DNA from: Ophthalmolycus amberensis
Taxonomy: Eukaryota > Chordata > Actinopteri > Perciformes > Zoarcidae
Direction of reading: 5' to 3'
Assembly: GCA_024529925.1 (NCBI GenBank)
Contig: JAFEUB010000785.1
Location: forward strand, 1-64,000
DNA length: 64,000 nucleotides
The notes below the pieces were generated by a model. That model ran no database searches. It saw only the letters and a program-made list of their open reading frames with translations, and was not told where the DNA came from. The first letter of the stretch is position 1; each line of letters starts with the position of its first letter. Shown here in pieces: positions 10,243 to 19,900 of this stretch. The position numbers were made by a program, and so were the translations under genes.

Positions 10243-11246
10243 AAGCTGTGCAAAATGGGTCCTGTAGTAGTGGGTAGGGTGTGTGGAATGGGTCATGTAG
10301 TGGAGGGTAGGGTGTGCTGAATGGGTCATGTAGTGGAGGGTAGGGTGTGTGGAATGGGTCATGTAGTAGAGGGTAGGGTGTGCTGAATGGGTCATGTAGT
10401 GGAGGGTAGGGTGTGTGGAATGGGTCATGTAGTGGAGGGTAGGGTGTGCTGAATGGGTCATGTAGTGGAGGGTAGGGTGTGTGGAATGGGTCATGTAGTG
10501 GAGGGTAGGGTGTGTGGAATGGGTCATGTAGTAGAGGGTAGGGTGTGCGAAATGGGTCCTGTAGTAGAGGGTAGGGTGTGTGGAATGGGTCATGTAGTGG
10601 AGGGTAGAGTGTGCTGAATGGGTCATGTAGTGGAGGGTAGGGTGTGTGGAATGGGTCATGTAGTGGAGGGCAGGGTGTGCTGAATGGGTCATGTAGTGGA
10701 GTGTAGGGTGTGCTGAATGGGTCATGTAGTGGAGGGTAGGGTGTGTGGAATGGGTCATGTAGTAGAGGGTAGGGTGTGTGGAATGGGTCATGTAGTAGAG
10801 GGTAGGGTGTGCTGAATGGGTCATGTAGTGGAGGGTAGGGTGTGCTGAATGGGTCATGTAGTGGAGGGTAGGGTGTGCTGAATGGGTCATGTAGTGGAGG
10901 GTAGGGTGTGTGGAATGGGTCATGTAGTAGAGGGTAGGGTGTGCTGAATGGGTCATGTAGTGGAGGGTAGGGTGTGCTGAATGGGTCATGTAGTGGAGGG
11001 TAGGGTGTGCTGAATGGGTTATGTAGTGGAGGGTAGGGTGTGTGGAATGGGTCCTGTAGTGGAGGGTAGGGTGTGTGGAATGGGTCCTGTAGTGGAGGGT
11101 AGGGTGTATGGAATGGGTCCTGTAGTGGAGGGTAGGGTGTGTGGAATGGGTCCTGTAGTGGAGGGTAGGGTGTGTGGAATGGTCCTGTAGTGGAGGGTAG
11201 GGTGTGTGGAATGGGTCATGTAGTGGAGGGTAGGGTGTATGGAATG
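10243..11246. repeat. 33-bp minisatellite, about 30 copies
   Basis: The unit reads as tgtgnngaatgggtcatgta followed by gtggagggtaggg (33 bases). Two main variants alternate irregularly: tgtgtggaatggg and tgtgctgaatggg. Toward the right end, from about 11040, gggtcctg replaces gggtcatg in consecutive units. One unit near 11176 lacks one G. Because 33 is divisible by 3, the minus strand stays open for 291 codons (10114-10989) as repeated 11-residue blocks of the type MTHSAHPTLHY. I regard this as a by-product of the repeat. The last unit abuts the hAT terminus at 11247. Confidence 0.95.
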
Positions 11247-12240
11247 CAGTGGTGGGACGTCAGGGCCTGCAAGGCCTTCTCTGCTGGCCTAAACAGAATC
11301 ACAAAGCTATATCTATTTAAAAAAAAAAAATCTATTTTATAATTTCATAATTTTTCTTAAATACACTACATGTATTATAATCTATAAAAATATTTTCCCC
11401 ATTATCTTATGTTCTCATTGCACAGCTCCTGTCTTCCTCAGTTGCTCTGCTTACAGTGCAGCTTGTTTTAAGTAGAGCTTTTATCCAATCAGATCTCACC
11501 TCTGTGTCTCTAGGTAAGAACAGAGCCTGAGGCCTGCAGACTCACAAGTGAATCCCTGTGCAGTATGAGTGAATGGGGACGCTATTGTTGATTGTCATAG
11601 TGTTCAACCAATCTTTAGTTTGACATGTTGGGCGTATTCTTTGACGTGTCAGAGCTGCTAGCTGGCGTACAACTACGTCAGCATTAACGGGCAGCTCAGT
11701 TTTCAGGAGCAGCGCTGCAGTGAGGTGCAGGTGCGCTGTGATTGGTCAGTGGGCGAGCACGTGACTATCGTGAACCGAAACTTAACTTGCCAGCAGAGCT
11801 TAGTTGGAGGAGTAAGAGTTCAAATTGAAATATGGAAGAAATTATAACATCTTTAGGGTTTTGCTTGGTGTAGTTTATTTATTTTTTTACCTAGCTTTGT
11901 TTTTTTTAACACTCAATGGCTGAATAAGGAGGAGAAACGGATTTAGTGGCGGAGTTACTGACAACCCTTTCTCAAGAAAGAAGGACATTTCAGGAAAAGC
12001 TACAGCTGGCAGCCCTGACTCAGCCAGGAAAAGGATTTGTATGAACGGTATTTCTTGCTGACAGCGTTCGAGAAGCGTTGCACATTGTATGGCTGGGAAT
12101 GTGTTTCATTTTAAGTGAGCTGTTGGTGTTTGGAGCTACGCTAACCTGAGGACGCCATAGCATTTGAAAACTTTTGGAGAGACTCAAGTGGATCTACAAC
12201 TCAACGAACACGTTCGCAGGGAAACTGCTCCACAAACGCG
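11247..12240 (+). mobile_element. 5' fragment of a hAT transposon (ZMYM1/TTF-type family), dead
   Basis: Begins with cagtggtgggacgtcagggc, a hAT-style CAGTG terminus. It is followed by about 680 bp of non-coding leader and then translated fragments of the transposase N-terminus (11928-12235). The 3' half with the catalytic core and the matching terminal repeat are not present before the SAMD3-like exons. The fragment is probably truncated by deletion or by the 23-bp repeat region that follows. Confidence 0.65.
11928..12235 (+). pseudogene. hAT transposase N-terminal remnant with TTF-type zinc finger pieces
   Basis: Three plus-strand segments match, in order, the N-terminus of hAT/ZMYM1-like proteins. 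First is ETDLVAELLTTLSQERRTFQ then EKLQLAALTQPGKGF (11935-12040). After a frame change comes YERYFLLTAFEKRCTLYGWE then CVSF (about 12040-12113), equivalent to the family's Y-RYPWLT-S-K-C-LYCWECLLF zinc-binding segment, with one of the usual cysteines replaced by Gly (YGWEC). Then GVWSYANL, a stop, and HLKTFGETQVDLQLNE (about 12127-12215), matching the TFG-TRIDLQLDE motif that follows in full-length relatives. Stops and frame changes show it is non-functional. Sequence between the second and third pieces is shorter than expected, suggesting an internal deletion. Confidence 0.65.
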
Positions 12241-12272
12241 GCCTGGCGTGAGGTCTGCGCCGGCGGAGGTGG

Positions 12273-12404
12273 GATCCGGCCCCGCTGCAAACCTGGTCCC
12301 GCTGCAAACCTGATCCCGGCCCCGCTGCAAACCTGATCCCGGCCCCGCTGTAAACCTGATCCCGGCCCCGCTGCAAACCTGATCCCGGTCCCACTGCGAA
12401 CCTG
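12273..12404. repeat. 23-bp GC-rich tandem repeat, 6 copies
   Basis: The core ccccgctgcaaacctgatc recurs with gctg (or actg) at 12284, 12301, 12324, 12347, 12370 and 12393; the spacing is 23 except for a shortened first unit (17). It gives overlapping open frames on the minus strand that are repeat artefacts. Confidence 0.92.
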
Positions 12405-12606
12405 CCACAGCAGACCGGCGAAATACAACTGGGGAGGCTCGACTGTCACTGGTGTCCATGAATCGAGAAGGACTTCTTACTGGAACCGAAACAATGTACT
12501 GGATTAAACTCTTTAAGTTTCGGTAAGTGACAAACTGCGTTTGTTTTTTTACATAGTAACGTTACTACTGCTCATTTGTCTATCGTGTCGTTTTTGTGTT
12601 CCTGAG

Positions 12607-13328
12607 GTGATGTGCAATGCACTGAAACGCAAGAGCCATGCAGACCAGAAGTCTGCAAAAAGTGTAAAAAGCCTCGAAAGGCAGAGGTAAACTACATCCC
12701 TCCTTACCCGGCAGGAGAGGATGAAGAAAGTCAAGAACAACAGAGGATAGTCAGGAAAAGGGACAACGATAAAGTGATAAAAGAAAAAATGGCCAAAACA
12801 TTTGCACACAGAAGAAACAAAATCATCAACCAATCCCCCAGCATAGGGGACATCAAAGCCAGATGGCCAGCTCTGTTTGAGGCATCTCACGTGAGTTATA
12901 AGCATGCTAATTTGAATATTTCTAAAATGATTATCAGAATTAGGTTGCTTCTTGCTTTTAAAAATGTTGTAATAACCATATGTACACATGTAATAATTGT
13001 TGCATTAAAGCTGATTTCATTATTTGTCTTTCAGATCCAGGTTGAGTTTCGGAGAATTACAACGGTGCACCTTGAATCGAAGTTCATGTCAATGCTGGAT
13101 GACTACACTCCTGGTCTTCTGAACCTCTTCCAATCTAAGGGCGGAGCCATGGGGCTGAAGTTGCAGGCTATCCTACTCAAGGTGTCGTTCATTGAGTATT
13201 ATTTCCTAATATGTTTTATTTTATTGAGATTTTATGATCAAAAAGTTGTTATATCATTTGCTTATTACTTAAATCTACAGGAGGCTATGTTTACTTTTGA
13301 TTTCCTCTCCAAAAAACGTGTGATCTAA
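12607..13328 (+). CDS. Three exons of a teleost-expanded SAMD3-like family protein, truncated
   Basis: Exon a (12607-12890, acceptor AG 12605-12606, donor GT 12891) encodes EVCKKCKKPRKAEVNYIPPY, a basic stretch with KMAKTFAHRRNKIINQSPS, then DIKARWPALFEASH. Exon b (13035-13181, acceptor after tttgtctttcag) encodes IQVEFRRITTVHLESKFMSM, then LDDYTPGLLNLFQSKGGA. Exon c (13281-13328) encodes EAMFTFDFLSKKRVI and a stop. Junctions a/b and b/c are both phase 0, so splicing gives one continuous frame. These motifs (K-AEVNY-P-YP-GED, ..M--TF--RR--I----PS---D-KARWPALF) recur in many fish proteins annotated as sterile alpha motif domain-containing protein 3-like. No SAM domain itself is visible here. 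Start unresolved: a strong donor (TTTCG|gtaagt) at about 12521 ends a possible first exon with ATG at 12458. That exon would join in frame only through an alternative acceptor inside exon a (about 12640). The last exon is short and unlike the family, so this may be a pseudogene fragment. Confidence 0.6.
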
Positions 13329-13352
13329 TTGCATACATTTTTTGTTAGTATA

Positions 13353-13752
13353 CACTCAATTGCCACTTTATTAGGTACATAATTATTCAAATTTAGAATG
13401 TTCAAAGTTAGAATGTCTTCATGGCATTGTAGGAAATGTGTACATTCAATTGTTTGTTTATTATTGAGGTCACAGTTAAAAGTGGTGCTGTATTGAACTG
13501 CATTGTACTGAAAGGTGTTTCTGATTCTTTACATGCATGTGGTAGTCAGAATATTAGAAACACCTCAGAATATAGAGTGGTTCAGTAAAATATCTTGAAT
13601 GATACGGAACTCAATATTAAAACGTACTTAATTAACACTTGACAGTGTTAACAAAAATGTTATATCTATCATAAAAGTAGACTTTATGGCAGAAAAATTG
13701 CATTAATATGCATTAGATTACAGTAGAAAACATTTAAAGTGGCCACTGAGTA
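13353..13752. mobile_element. Tc1/mariner-like MITE, 400 bp
   Basis: Imperfect terminal inverted repeats. The left end reads cactcaattgccactttatt and the right end, reverse complemented, tactcagtggccactttaaa. Both ends are flanked by TA (13351-13352 and 13753-13754), the Tc1/mariner target duplication. The interior is AT-rich with no coding capacity. The tcagtggccactttatta terminus is a familiar vertebrate Tc1/mariner-derived signature. It lies 24 bp after the SAMD3-like stop and directly before the Harbinger element. Confidence 0.8.
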
Positions 13753-13918
13753 TACATGTTGAAATTATGTCTTTGCATCCACCCGGCGATCTTCGAAACC
13801 GGATATCGCGTGACCATTAACGTACACTGGGCATGCGCGTGACGGTGTAAACAGGAAGAAGATGATCTACACACTGCAGTGGGTTTATTAGTTGCAGAAA
13901 GTTCTTAGAGGAAAGACA

Positions 13919-16900
13919 ATGTCGACAAGAGACTTTTTTGCCTGGACCGACGACGAGGTTCAACTGCTCCTTCATGTAACACATGAGTATAAGGTAGTAG
14001 AGGACGCGGCGCAAAACACGGACTGGGAGTCGATACACAACAAGTATGGCGACATATTGGCCCGTTTCCGTGATAATTATCCGACGCCGGCGGACACCAT
14101 GCATGTGGGAAAAGACTTCCCACACAACAAAGAAGAACTTACCAAAGGTTTTGAGCCCCAACTAAAAAGTGTGTTGGCTTGAAGTTCTAAAGGAATAAAG
14201 CATGAGCCTGTTTTTAAAGGAAGCATGACTGTTTCTCTGTGGTTCTGTTTGGTCCGTCTTTTACCTTCTTTGTGTATCGTTACACAAATCATTTTTGCAC
14301 AAACAACCTTTGTTCCTGGGGGGGATGGGGGGATAGTGGGGTGTGAAGAGCGAAGATGAAACTGGTATGATCCGGATAGCCACCCACAACTTTGTAATGC
14401 TTTATTCATGGCTATGTTAAGTAGCCAAAGTAGAGTAAACTACATTTAATCAGGTACTGTACTTAACTAGAAAAAGCATTTCCTGCTGAAAATGCGTTGG
14501 AATGCTGAAAACTGAAATTAATCGCAAAAACATTGCTGAAAATAGATATCCAATTCAAAAACAAATTGCAAAAAGCTTAATAATTCAAAAAGTTTAAAGA
14601 TTACAAATATGAAAAGTCATATCATACCTCTCCTGAAAGAGCTGAACATTTTGATATTTGAACAGTTTCTGTGACTTAAAACAATTCATCAGTGGTGATA
14701 TTTGTAGTAGTAGAAGTTGTAGTAGAAGTATTATTAGTAGTATGAAATTACTGAAATTACTGAAATGACTGAGTGTGAGTGAGAGACAGAGAGAGAGAGA
14801 GAGAGAGAGTGTCTGTCGTGTGTCTGTGAGTTTATCAACATCACTAATGGTGCACTCTAAGCTGCGCAATACACATCCATTATAAAGTCAGAAAAGGGCT
14901 GAAAAATCATAAAAGTTAAATTGCTGCAGTTCAAAAAGTTTAAAAGATATCAGAAATCTGAATTACGTGGCAACATTTTAAAGTTGAAATGGTGTCTGTA
15001 GCTGAAAGTATGAGGAAGTTGAAGGATTTGAAAGTTGAAGAAGTTTAAGAGGATTTGAAAATCTTCTCCATAGAAACCCATTCAAAAAAAAGTTGCTAAA
15101 AGCTTAATAATTCAAAAAGTTTAAAGGTTAGAAATATGAAGAGCTATAGCACCCCTCTGCTGAAAGAGCTGAACATTTTGATATTTGAACAATTTCTGTA
15201 GCTTAAAATATGAAGGAGAAGAAGAGTTTCAAAAAAAGGGGGACGGAAGAAATAGTGGAACTAGAAAAAGCATTTCCTGCTGAAAATGCGTTGGAATGCT
15301 GAAAGCTGAAATTAATTGTGAAAAAATTGCTGAAAATTAAGAAATGGGAGACTATCTGTCTGAAAAATGTTGAAGCCCGAAAGCATTTAAACTGCACTGC
15401 TGAAAAACCTTCTAGTTGAAATGTCTAACTATGGTGTCTGTAGCTGAAAGTATGAGGAAGAAGAAGGCTTTGAAAGTTGAAGAAGTATAACAGGATTTGA
15501 AGATTTTCTCCATAGAGATCCCATTCAAAAGAAAATTGCAAAAAGCTTAATTCAAAAAGTTTAAAGATTACAAATATGAAAAGTCAAAGCACCCCTCTCC
15601 TGAAAGAGCTGAACATTTTGATATTTGAACAATTTCTGTAGCTTAAACAAATTTCAGAAGTAGTGATATTTGTAGTAATAGTAGTAGAAGTTGTAGTTGA
15701 AGTAGAAGTATTATTAGTAGTAGAAGTATTAGTAGCATTAGAATAAGTGGTAGTGGTAGCAGTAGTGATATTTGTAGTAAGGCAAGGCAAGGCAAGTTTA
15801 TTTGTATAGCACATTTCAACAACAAGGTAATTCAAAGTGCTTCACATAAAACCATTAAAAGCATCAAAACATAAGGCAAAAGAAAAGGAGATTTAAAAAC
15901 AATTAAAGAAACAGTGTAAGAAATAAAATTCAGTAGTAAAATGCAGAAATGCAGGAAATTGATTAATATATTAATTGAATGTGGTTCAATTAAAGGCAGC
16001 AGCAAACAGAAAGGTCTTCAATCTTGATTTAAATGAGCTGAGGGTCTCAGCAGACCTGCAGCTTTCTGGGACTTTGTTCCAGATATGTGGAGCAGAAAAA
16101 CTGAATGCTGCTTCTCCATGTTTAGTTCTGACTCTGGGAACAGAAAGTAGACCGGTCCCAGACAACCTGAGGGGTCGGGATGGTTCATAAGGTAGCAGCA
16201 GATCAGAGATGTATTTTGGCCCAAAACCATTCAGTGCTTTGTAAACCAACAGCAGGATTTTAAAGTCAATTCTTTGTTGGACAGGAAGCCAGTGCAAAGG
16301 CCTCAGAACTGGAGTGATGTGATCCACCCTCCTGGTCTTAGTGAGGACTCGAGCTGCAGCGTTCTGAATCAGCTGCAGCTTTCTGACGGACTTTTTACAG
16401 AGACCTGTAAACACACCGTTACAGTAGTCCAGTCTGCTGAAGATAAATGCGTGGACAAGTTTTTCCAAATCCTGTTGAGACATAAGTCCTCTAATCCTTG
16501 ATATATTCTTCAGGTGATAATAGGCTGATTTTGTAATTGTCTTGATATGGCTGTTCAGGTTGAGGTCTGAATCCATAACTACACCTAGATTTCTGGCTTG
16601 GTTTGTGGGTTTTAACATCAGTGACTGAAGCTGAGCGGTGATTTTCAATTGTTCGTCCTTGGTACCAAAAACAATTACTTCTGTTTTATCTTTGTTTAAT
16701 TGAAGAAAATTCTGGCACATCCAGTTGTTGATTTGTTCAATGCAGTTACCCAGCCCTTGTATGGGATTATAGTCCCCTGGTGATATAGTTATGTAGATTT
16801 GTGTGTCGTCTGCATAATTATGATAACACACTTTGTTGTTTTCCATAATCTGAGCTAGTGGAAGCATGTAGATGTTGAACAGAAGAGGCCCCAGTATTGA

Positions 16901-19900
16901 ACCTTGGGGAACACCACATGTCATTTTAGTCAGCTCTGATGTGTAATCAGCTACAGACACAAAGTATTCTCGGCCCTTCAAGTAGGATTCAAACCAGTTA
17001 AGTGCTGTGCCAGAGAGTCCCACCCAGATTTTTAGTCTTTCTAGGAGTATGGCATGGTCGACCGTGTCGAATGCAGCACTGAGATCTAGTAACACTAAGA
17101 CTGAACTTCTGCCGTTGTCTATGTTTAAGTGGATGTCGTTGAAAACCTTAACAAGAGCAGTTTCAGTGCTGTGGTGCTGTCGAAAGCCTGACTGGAAAAC
17201 ATCAAAGCAGTTATTTACGGTCAAGAAGTTGGTCAGCTGTTGGAAAACCGCTTTTTCAATTATTTTACTTAAAAATGGGAGGTTTGATATTGGCCGATAA
17301 TTTTTCATCGTTGCGGAGTCTAAACTAACCTTCTTTAGGAGTGGTTTAATAACTGCAGTTTTTAGGGCTTGTGGGAAGACACCTGAGAGAAGGGATGTGT
17401 TTACAATTTGTAAAAGATCAGTGGTCATGCAGTTTGAAATATTTTTGAAAAAGTGTGTTGGTAGAATATCCAAGCAGCAGGAGGATGACTTCAGATGTTG
17501 TATAATGTCTTCTAGGCTTCTACGGTCGATTGAATGAAATTGTGTCATGATATTTGAATGGTTGTTATTCAGAGATCGGGACAACACATATCCTGTGGTT
17601 GATGTGGAGGCACTGACTGCTTGTCTAATTTTCTGAATTTTGTCAGTAAAAAAGGAGGCAAATTGATTGCATGCCCAGGTGGATTGGAGTTCAGCAGCTA
17701 CCGACACTGGAGGGTTTGTTAGCCTGTCGACAGTAGCAAATAAGGCGCGTGTATTGTTCTTGTTTTTGGTTATGATGTCAGAGAAGAATGACTGCCTTGC
17801 ATTTCTAAGTTCCAAATTATAATTGCGAAGTCTCTCTTTATAGATGTCACAGTGAACCTGGAGATTAGTTTTTCGCCACCTGCGCTCAGCTTTCCGACAC
17901 TCTCGTTTCTCCATTTTGACCAACGTAGCATTTCTCCAAGGAGATCTTTGCTTACCCGAGACAACCTTCACTTTTGTGGGTGCAATGGCATCAATAATAT
18001 TTTTAACTTTAAAATTGAAGCCATCTACAAGCTCATTGACTGAGAGGCAAGAGAGGGCTGGTGTGGAGGAGAACTTCTGAATAAATAGTTCACTGGTGTT
18101 TTCAGAGATGTAACGCTTTGTCACAACCTTGGTTTGGACATTTGTGTGCAAGGAGATTGCACTCTCAAAGAAAACACAGAAATGATCAGAGAGTGCAACA
18201 TCAGTCACAGCAACCTTGGAAATGTTTACACCTTTGGTGATGATTAGGTCCAGAGTGTGCCCCCTGTTGTGGGTGGGTCCTGTCACATGCTGAGTCAGAT
18301 CATAGTTATCAAGGACACCACATAGTTCTATAGACTCTCTGTCCTGGGGATTATCAACATGGATATTAAAATCACCAACAATAACAACACAGTCAAAATC
18401 AATACAGATTACAGACAGCAGTTCAGTAAACTCATCAAAGAAGGTCGCACAGTATTTAGGCGGTCTGTAAATGTTTAGGAATAAAGCTTGAGTGGAATTC
18501 AGAGCCACATATTCAAAATAACTAAAATGACCAAAGGGCATCTGCTTGCATTGAAGAGAATCATTAAATAAAACAGCAACTCCACCTCCTTTCTTATGCG
18601 CTCTTGTTTCGCTCATGAAACTGAAGTTGGGAGGTGTTGTAGTAGTAGTAGTAGTAGTAAAAGTAATGGCAGTATTTGAAGTAGCAGTAGTAGTAGTACT
18701 AGTAGCAGTCGTACTAATAGCTGTAGTAGTATTAGTACTGGTAGTAGCATGAATAGCAGTAGTAGCAGTTGTAGTATAAGTAATAGTAGTAGTGGTAGTA
18801 ATAGCAGTAGTGGTAGTAATAATATTGATGGTAGCAGTAATAGCACTAGTAATAGTAGCAACAGCAAAAGTTGTAGTAGAAGTAGTAGCAGCAGTAGTAG
18901 TAGTAATACTAGAAATATTAGCAGCAGTAGTAGTTGTCGCAGTATTAGTAAGAGCATTCATTATTTCAACAAAAAAGCCTAATTTTGAGCTTAATGTTTA
19001 CATACAGTTAATCCATGGGGCTTTTATTTTGAAAGGGTGGGGCTGGGTGGGGGAGGGAGGGGGAGAGGAGACATAATCATAATGTTTGACACACATAAAC
19101 AGAGGTTATTAAATGACAGGCTTCATCACAAGCAGTTCAGTTAGAATTCACTCTCTGGGGCTTTTATTTTGAAATGGGGTGTGGGGTGTGGGGGAGAAGG
19201 GGAGAGGAGACAGAATCATAATGTTAGATAAACACAAACCGGTTATTAAATGACAGGCTCATCACAAGCAGTTCAGTTAGGATTCATTCTGTGGGGCTTT
19301 TATTTTAAAATGGCGTGTGTGTGTGTGTGTGTGGGGGGGGGGGGGGTGGAGGAGTGGGGAAAGACCTCTAAAGATACCTAAGACCTGAATGACTGTATGA
19401 GAGAGACACACAGAGAGATAGAGGGAGAGGAGTGTATGTGCGCGTGTGTCTGTGAGTCTGTGTGTTTATCAACATCACTAATTGGCTCAATCGCGAACAC
19501 CTGTGTGCCTGAAGCCATTTGAAAATATTCTCCATAGAGATCCCATTGAAAATAAAAAGCTTAATAATTCAAAAAGTTTAAAGGTTAGAAATATGAAAAG
19601 TCATAGCACCCCTCTGGTGAAAGAGCTGAACATTTTGATAGTTGAATGGTTTCTGTAGCTTAAAAAATGAAGGAGAAGAAGAGGTGCGACGGAAGAAATA
19701 GAAGAAGTTGAATAAAGATTCGAAGAACAATAGTTGGAATGCTTAACAGCATTCCAACAATTACAGTATTGAGGTAGTTATTTCACTATTTTGTTTGTGT
19801 ATATCTATTTTGTGCTACTTGATACTCCTACTTCACATTTGATGCCTTACACAACAGATCTAACAACAATGTCTTTCTGTTTTGTGTTCGCAGTTCAGTT

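Larger units (their letters stand above)
14467..15655. repeat. Dispersed repeat cluster built of recurring modules A, B, C
   Basis: Module A (ctagaaaaagcatttcctgc and ~35 more bases) occurs at 14467 and 15260. Module B (ttcaaaaagtttaaagatta through gagctgaacattttgatatt) occurs at about 14574, 15098 and 15540, with a fourth copy at about 19555. Module C (ggtgtctgtagctgaaagta through tctccatag) occurs at about 14990 and 15433. The modules are 85-95% alike by eye. This is a fish repeat family I recognise by appearance but cannot name. It is interrupted here by TAG-type microsatellites and a LINE. Confidence 0.75.

Noticed and set aside
10114..10989. 291-codon minus-strand open frame of 11-residue repeats
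   Set aside because: It exists because the 33-bp repeat unit is divisible by three. There is no domain, no signal sequence and no splice context, and it runs out of the repeat into A-rich transposon flank.
12184..12459. Arg/Gly-rich minus-strand frames (66-91 codons)
   Set aside because: Readings of the 23-bp GC-rich repeat in three frames.
12612..12614. Start of the SAMD3-like frame at GTG
   Set aside because: GTG is not a credible eukaryotic start here. The frame is an internal exon entered at the acceptor near 12606 or an alternative acceptor near 12640.
14148..14182. Reading the MYB-like frame straight on to the stop at 14180-14182 as a single-exon 87-residue protein
   Set aside because: The conserved second half of the MYB-like domain lies in the exon at 19894 with exactly compatible phase, so a split gene explains the data better. 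The weak donor leaves some doubt.
18613..18982. Poly-Leu, poly-Ser and poly-Thr open frames
   Set aside because: All are different readings of the same TAG-type microsatellite.
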